Assembly (NCBI GenBank): GCA_021734045.1
Contig: JAIPJR010000089.1
Location: 1-8,977, forward strand
Direction: 5' to 3'
Source: Fidelibacterota bacterium
GTDB taxonomy: Bacteria; Fidelibacterota; UBA8477
DNA: 8,977 nt
Position 1 is the first letter of the stretch; each line of letters begins with the position of its first letter. The position numbers and the translations under genes are program-made. This document shows, piece after piece, positions 7,494-8,977 of the stretch. A model generated the notes under the pieces. That model made no database searches and had not been told where the DNA came from. It worked only from the letters and a program-made list of their open reading frames with translations.

Positions 7494-7628
7494 GTGAAAA
7501 ACGATTACGAGCAGGATAACGCGTACGAGCACAAGATCTCCCGCAGTCTTGCAAAGCGTGTCGAAGTACAACGAGAAATCCTGGCGGGAGATATTTTAGA
7601 GATAGAAGAAAGAGAAAAAGGCAGTTAA
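7494..7628 (+). CDS. Possible small charged protein (44 residues), unknown
   Basis: An open frame begins at GTG 7494 and ends at TAA 7626-7628, divergent from envC. The product opens MKNDYEQDNAYEHKISRS and continues with LAKRVEVQREILAGDILE and EIEEREKGS. It is highly charged, has no hydrophobic segment and is predicted by eye to be largely helical. The frame is also open upstream to 7458, with no other good start. AGGA at 7478-7481 is a poor, distant ribosome binding site. The amino-acid composition looks protein-like rather than random, but no family is recognised. It could equally be the remnant of a longer gene, since the repeat patchwork begins directly after it. Confidence 0.33.
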   Translation: MKNDYEQDNAYEHKISRSLAKRVEVQREILAGDILEIEEREKGS

Positions 7629-7670
7629 CCACAAAGATCGTAGAGCGTGCGTAGAGAACACAAGGGTGAA
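7624..7670. repeat. Possible dispersed intergenic sequence of the CCACAAAG/GAGAACACAAGG type
   Basis: The stretch TTAACCACAAAG followed by GAGAACACAAGG resembles the purine-biased 'accacaaagacacagagaacacaaag' sequences that recur between genes of many environmental bacteria. Resemblance is from memory and no second copy exists in this window, so the call is weak. Confidence 0.25.
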
Positions 7671-7698
7671 ATAAATCTCTGGCCGCAGTCCTAAGAAA

Positions 7699-7716
7699 TC
7701 TCCCCTTGAGGGGAGA
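7699..7716. repeat. Perfect 7-bp inverted repeat with TTGA loop
   Basis: TCTCCCC (7699-7705) pairs perfectly with GGGGAGA (7710-7716) around a TTGA loop. It is followed by AAAAAGAGGGG, not a T-run, so it is not a standard plus-strand terminator. It is the first stem of the palindrome patchwork that fills the next 450 bases. Confidence 0.6.
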
Positions 7717-7750
7717 AAAAGAGGGGTGTTGTTTTTAGAAAAAGAGAAAA

Positions 7751-7798
7751 AAATCCCGGAGGGATGTCAGTTGCGTAGCCCCGGGATTTATCCCGGGG
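7751..7798. repeat. Three-arm palindromic element (CCCGGG-type)
   Basis: Three arms are visible: AAATCCCGG (7751-7759), CCGGGATTT (7781-7789) and ATCCCGGGG (7790-7798). The middle arm is perfectly complementary to the first over 9 bp. A window shifted by two bases (CCCCGGGAT, 7779-7787) is perfectly complementary to the third, so the two hairpins exclude each other. The intervening text GGAGGGATG and the TAGCCCCGGG opening resemble dispersed intergenic palindromes seen in Bacteroidota and related phyla; that resemblance is from memory. No T-tract follows on either strand that would make it a clear terminator. Confidence 0.6.
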
Positions 7799-7824
7799 AA
7801 ATAAAAGTCACTATAATTGATACA

Positions 7825-7864
7825 GTTTTACCCCAACAGGCCTTGAAAATTGTTGGGGTAAAAC
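7825..7864. repeat. Perfect 14-bp inverted repeat
   Basis: GTTTTACCCCAACA (7825-7838) is the exact reverse complement of TGTTGGGGTAAAAC (7851-7864), with a 12-base spacer. The stem has A/T ends and a GC-rich centre. Because the T-run lies inside the stem on both strands, it could fold and act symmetrically, but no U-tract extends beyond the stem. It is best read as a palindromic intergenic element of unknown role. Confidence 0.65.
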
Positions 7865-7887
7865 AAAGAGCACGTACAAGCCCGTCT

Positions 7888-7928
7888 CCCCGGTTGTCTC
7901 CCTGAGCCTGATCGAAGGGCAACCGGGG
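7888..7928. repeat. Nested hairpin enclosing a widespread 20-bp intergenic motif
   Basis: An outer 9-bp perfect stem, CCCCGGTTG (7888-7896) with CAACCGGGG (7920-7928), encloses CCCTGAGCCTGATCGAAGGG (7900-7919). The inner text closely matches the CCCTGAGCxTGTCGAAGGG motif found between genes in very many bacterial genomes, with its own CCCT/AGGG closure. The stem is seen directly; the match to the dispersed motif is from memory. Confidence 0.55.
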
Positions 7929-7973
7929 CCATATAAAGAAGAAAACCACGACCAGGATGCAGCGGAGGGATCT

Positions 7974-8036
7974 CGCCTGTGAACTGAAATCGTTTAGTCA
8001 ATGAATCAGTATAGCACCACAATTCATTGTGGTGGT
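7974..8036 (+). repeat. REP-like two-stem unit, copy A
   Basis: This unit shares an ordered set of blocks with 8061-8121 read on the other strand: TGTGAAC (7978-7984), CGTTTA (7991-7996), TCAAT (7998-8002), then CAG and TATAG, and finally a terminal stem. The terminal stem is CACCACAAT (8015-8023) with ATTGTGGTG (8026-8034), a perfect 9-bp pair with a TC loop. The first stem, between TGTGAAC and CGTTTA, has decayed here. Linker blocks are conserved while stem sequences differ, as expected of structure-constrained REP elements. Confidence 0.5.
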
Positions 8037-8060
8037 TACGATACCCACCAATAAAAAGAG

Positions 8061-8121
8061 AAACCGTTTCAACGGTTGATAGCTGAGCAATATTGATAAA
8101 CGGTTAAAACCGTTCACAGCG
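8061..8121 (-). repeat. REP-like two-stem unit, copy B (inverted relative to copy A)
   Basis: Read on the minus strand, it opens with GCTGTGAAC (8120-8112). It then has a perfect 7-bp stem (AACGGTT 8099-8105 with AACCGTT 8108-8114, AA between the arms), the linker TTATCAAT and CAGCTAT, and a second perfect 7-bp stem (AACCGTT 8062-8068 with AACGGTT 8071-8077). Both stems use the same arm sequence, so any arm can pair with either of two partners. With copy A it forms an inverted pair separated by about 25 bases, the arrangement of a BIME. Confidence 0.5.
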
Positions 8122-8125
8122 ATAG

Positions 8126-8169
8126 ATGAGCATCCGGACTCACCCGAATGAATTCGGGTGCTCATTTTT
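8126..8169 (+). terminator. Hairpin with T-run, possible plus-strand terminator
   Basis: CACCCGAAT (8141-8149) pairs perfectly with ATTCGGGTG (8152-8160), and it is flanked by ATGAGC (8126-8131) and GCTCAT (8160-8165), which can form an alternative or extended stem. The sequence ATTTTT follows directly, giving a U-run on the plus strand. Its stem core matches that of copy A (AATTCATT in the centre), so it may be a third repeat-family stem that happens to resemble a terminator. Confidence 0.4.
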
Positions 8170-8170
8170 C

Positions 8171-8338
8171 CAGCAGACCATCAAACACCGCAAAACCGGG
8201 ACCCTGTCACCTTGAATGTATTTCAGAGTCTCACAAGCATGTGATTCCGCGCGTTTTTGCTTTTATCAAAAGACGATCGGCTTAACTGTTCACGAATTAA
8301 CACTGTTGAAAAACTGATGAATGAAGAGAGAAATTTGA
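8171..8338. other. Upstream region of the lipoprotein gene
   Basis: No gene is seen in this 168-base stretch. It presumably holds the promoter of the lipoprotein gene, but I cannot identify a convincing -35/-10 pair. A purine-rich GAAGAGAG at 8323-8330 lies eight bases before the ATG at 8339 and can act as ribosome binding site. Confidence 0.4.
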
Positions 8339-8662
8339 ATGAAACACATGAGCTTAATCGTATTGATCATTGTGGCGATAAGTTATTCATGCACCGAACC
8401 ACCAGAGGTCATACCAGAGTATAGTACAATTACCGGATTGGATTTCAGCAAATATTCGAACCGGGGATTTTTATTCACCCCCGATACATATAATGCTGAC
8501 TATGAATCCGTAGGGTTGATTTCCATGACATACAGGCATCGGGCAGAACTCAAAATCTTAATTGAGGACACAGCAAGCCACCAGGAGTTAAAGGCGATTT
8601 ATGGGAAAGGTCTTGGGGGAGCCCCATACCAGGAAAAGAGGGAATGGGAGCGGACGCATTGA
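8339..8662 (+). CDS. Small putative lipoprotein, unknown function (frameshifted)
   Basis: The frame encodes 107 residues. Residues 1-17 form a short hydrophobic signal peptide, and Cys18 in AISYSC is the probable lipidation site; the lipobox is loose, as often in Bacteroidota-like bacteria. The mature part has DFSKYSNRGFLFTPDTY at 35-51 and YESVGLISM at 55-63. These recall a family of uncharacterised Bacteroidota proteins containing GFLFTPxxY and, near the C-terminus, a GADA motif (from memory). The last residues (REWERTH) look unlike a genuine terminus. The expected GADA-containing tail lies in a different frame directly after, so the gene appears broken by a one-base shift near 8633-8643. 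It is preceded by GAAGAGAG at 8323-8330. The protein is probably an outer- or inner-membrane-anchored periplasmic protein; function is unknown. Confidence 0.65.
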   Translation: MKHMSLIVLIIVAISYSCTEPPEVIPEYSTITGLDFSKYSNRGFLFTPDTYNADYESVGLISMTYRHRAELKILIEDTASHQELKAIYGKGLGGAPYQEKREWERTH

Positions 8663-8781
8663 CGCAGATGGAATTTAGCGTTTCCTATGTACCGATGGTT
8701 TCGGACTTGGTCAATCCTCTGACTCTTCCGGAAATCAAGATATATGGATTTGCTATCAAGCGTATTGGGGCGTACAAATAA
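8644..8781 (+). pseudogene. Out-of-frame C-terminal continuation of the lipoprotein
   Basis: In the frame offset by one base, MGADALTQMEFSVSYVPMV is followed by LPEIKIYGFAIKRIGAYK and a TAA at 8779-8781. This reads as the natural C-terminal half of the preceding lipoprotein: MGADA plus a final GFAIKR strand are what the family's tail is expected to look like. The frame is open back to 8566, so the two frames overlap between 8566 and 8659. The residues join most sensibly near 8633-8643 (QEK then EGMGADA) inside a purine run GGAAAAGAGGG. Loss of one base there explains the break. It may be a true mutation, an assembly error, or, less likely, a site of -1 frameshifting. Confidence 0.6.
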
Positions 8782-8870
8782 TTTGAATTTTGTTAATTAG
8801 GAATTCTGAATTCTTTTGGCTCGAATAATTAAAACCCCTCTGAGTGTTCGGATTTCAACTCATGTTTCTG

Positions 8871-8886
8871 TTTGCCTTGAGGCAAA
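8871..8886. repeat. Small perfect hairpin TTTGCC/GGCAAA
   Basis: TTTGCC (8871-8876) pairs with GGCAAA (8881-8886) around a TTGA loop, 22 bases before the ATG at 8909. It sits in the presumed leader of the next gene. It has the same TTGA loop as the stem at 7699-7716. It could be an operator-like palindrome or a leader hairpin; no more can be said. Confidence 0.35.
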
Positions 8887-8908
8887 TGTATAAGGATAGT
8901 GCTGATTC

Positions 8909-8977
8909 ATGAAAAGCAGACATACACTCATAATTATTGTTCTCTTAATCCCACTCCTGGGTTTTTCCAAAACCCCG
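8909..8977 (+). CDS. N-terminus of an exported protein (cut by window end)
   Basis: Only the first 23 codons are present. They read MKSRHTLIIIVLLIPLLGFSKTP: a basic start, a hydrophobic core at 7-18 and a likely signal peptidase I region near GFSK, so the product is probably exported. No lipobox cysteine is seen within the visible part. AAGGA at 8892-8896 precedes the ATG by about 12 bases, a somewhat long spacing. Function cannot be inferred. It follows the broken lipoprotein gene after 127 bases, probably as a separate unit. Confidence 0.55.
   Translation, partial: MKSRHTLIIIVLLIPLLGFSKTP

Noticed and set aside
7828-8022. 64-residue minus-strand open frame across the palindromes
   Set aside because: It is made of three separate intergenic palindromes and therefore codes only by accident; no ribosome binding site or family resemblance is seen.
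8062-8114. Repeated AACGGTT/AACCGTT arms as a mini CRISPR array
   Set aside because: The arms are 7 bp, occur as two adjacent hairpins and match the neighbouring unit's linker layout; there are no regular 25-40 base repeats, no spacers of even length and no cas genes.
8801-8813. Doubled GAATTC followed by TTTT as a terminator of the lipoprotein gene
   Set aside because: The pairing leaves no room for a stable stem and the region is AT-rich; chance is the simpler explanation.

Overview
The window comes from a Gram-negative bacterium. The evidence is an exported EnvC-like divisome factor, a lipoprotein signal peptide and typical bacterial gene overlaps. The protein styles (MetG without zinc knuckles but with a C-terminal tRNA-binding domain, a RicT/PSP1 protein beside holB, a loose lipobox) fit a lineage near the FCB group (Bacteroidota, Calditrichota, Marinimicrobia-like candidate phyla). 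This placement is inference from sequence style; no rRNA or other phylogenetic marker was analysed.

Positions 246-7420 hold one compact minus-strand housekeeping cluster. In transcription order it reads envC-like, holB (DNA polymerase III delta'), ricT/yaaT (PSP1), metG, a small membrane-protein ORF, tatD and rsmA/ksgA. Junctions are tight: 10 nt between envC and holB, 83 nt between holB and ricT, a GTGA overlap of ricT with metG, 34 nt then 18 nt around the small ORF, and an ATGA overlap of tatD with rsmA. The order holB-ricT-metG-tatD-rsmA recalls the Firmicutes yaaT-metS-yabD-ksgA neighbourhood. The cluster links replication, tRNA charging, rRNA methylation, a metal-dependent nuclease and septal cell-wall splitting.

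Positions 7421-8338 are about 900 bases without a confident gene. A 44-codon plus-strand ORF (7494-7628) is possible. After it comes a dense patchwork of short palindromes (about 7699-8165). It includes two related hairpin units in opposite orientation (7974-8036 and 8061-8121), a three-arm element that can fold in two exclusive ways (7751-7798), and several perfect inverted repeats. This looks like an accumulation of REP/BIME-like intergenic repeats.

Positions 8339-8977 carry plus-strand genes of a more accessory type. One is a small lipoprotein gene whose reading frame breaks near 8635 and resumes in another frame to 8781. The other is the first 23 codons of an exported protein cut by the window edge. 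Positions 1-245 hold no identifiable gene, though two plus frames are open from the edge.

No mobile-element gene, CRISPR array, rRNA or tRNA is visible. I see no convincing novel multi-gene system. The best leads are the repeat patchwork, the cysteine-bearing insertion in RicT, the small membrane ORF inside the operon and the frameshifted lipoprotein.
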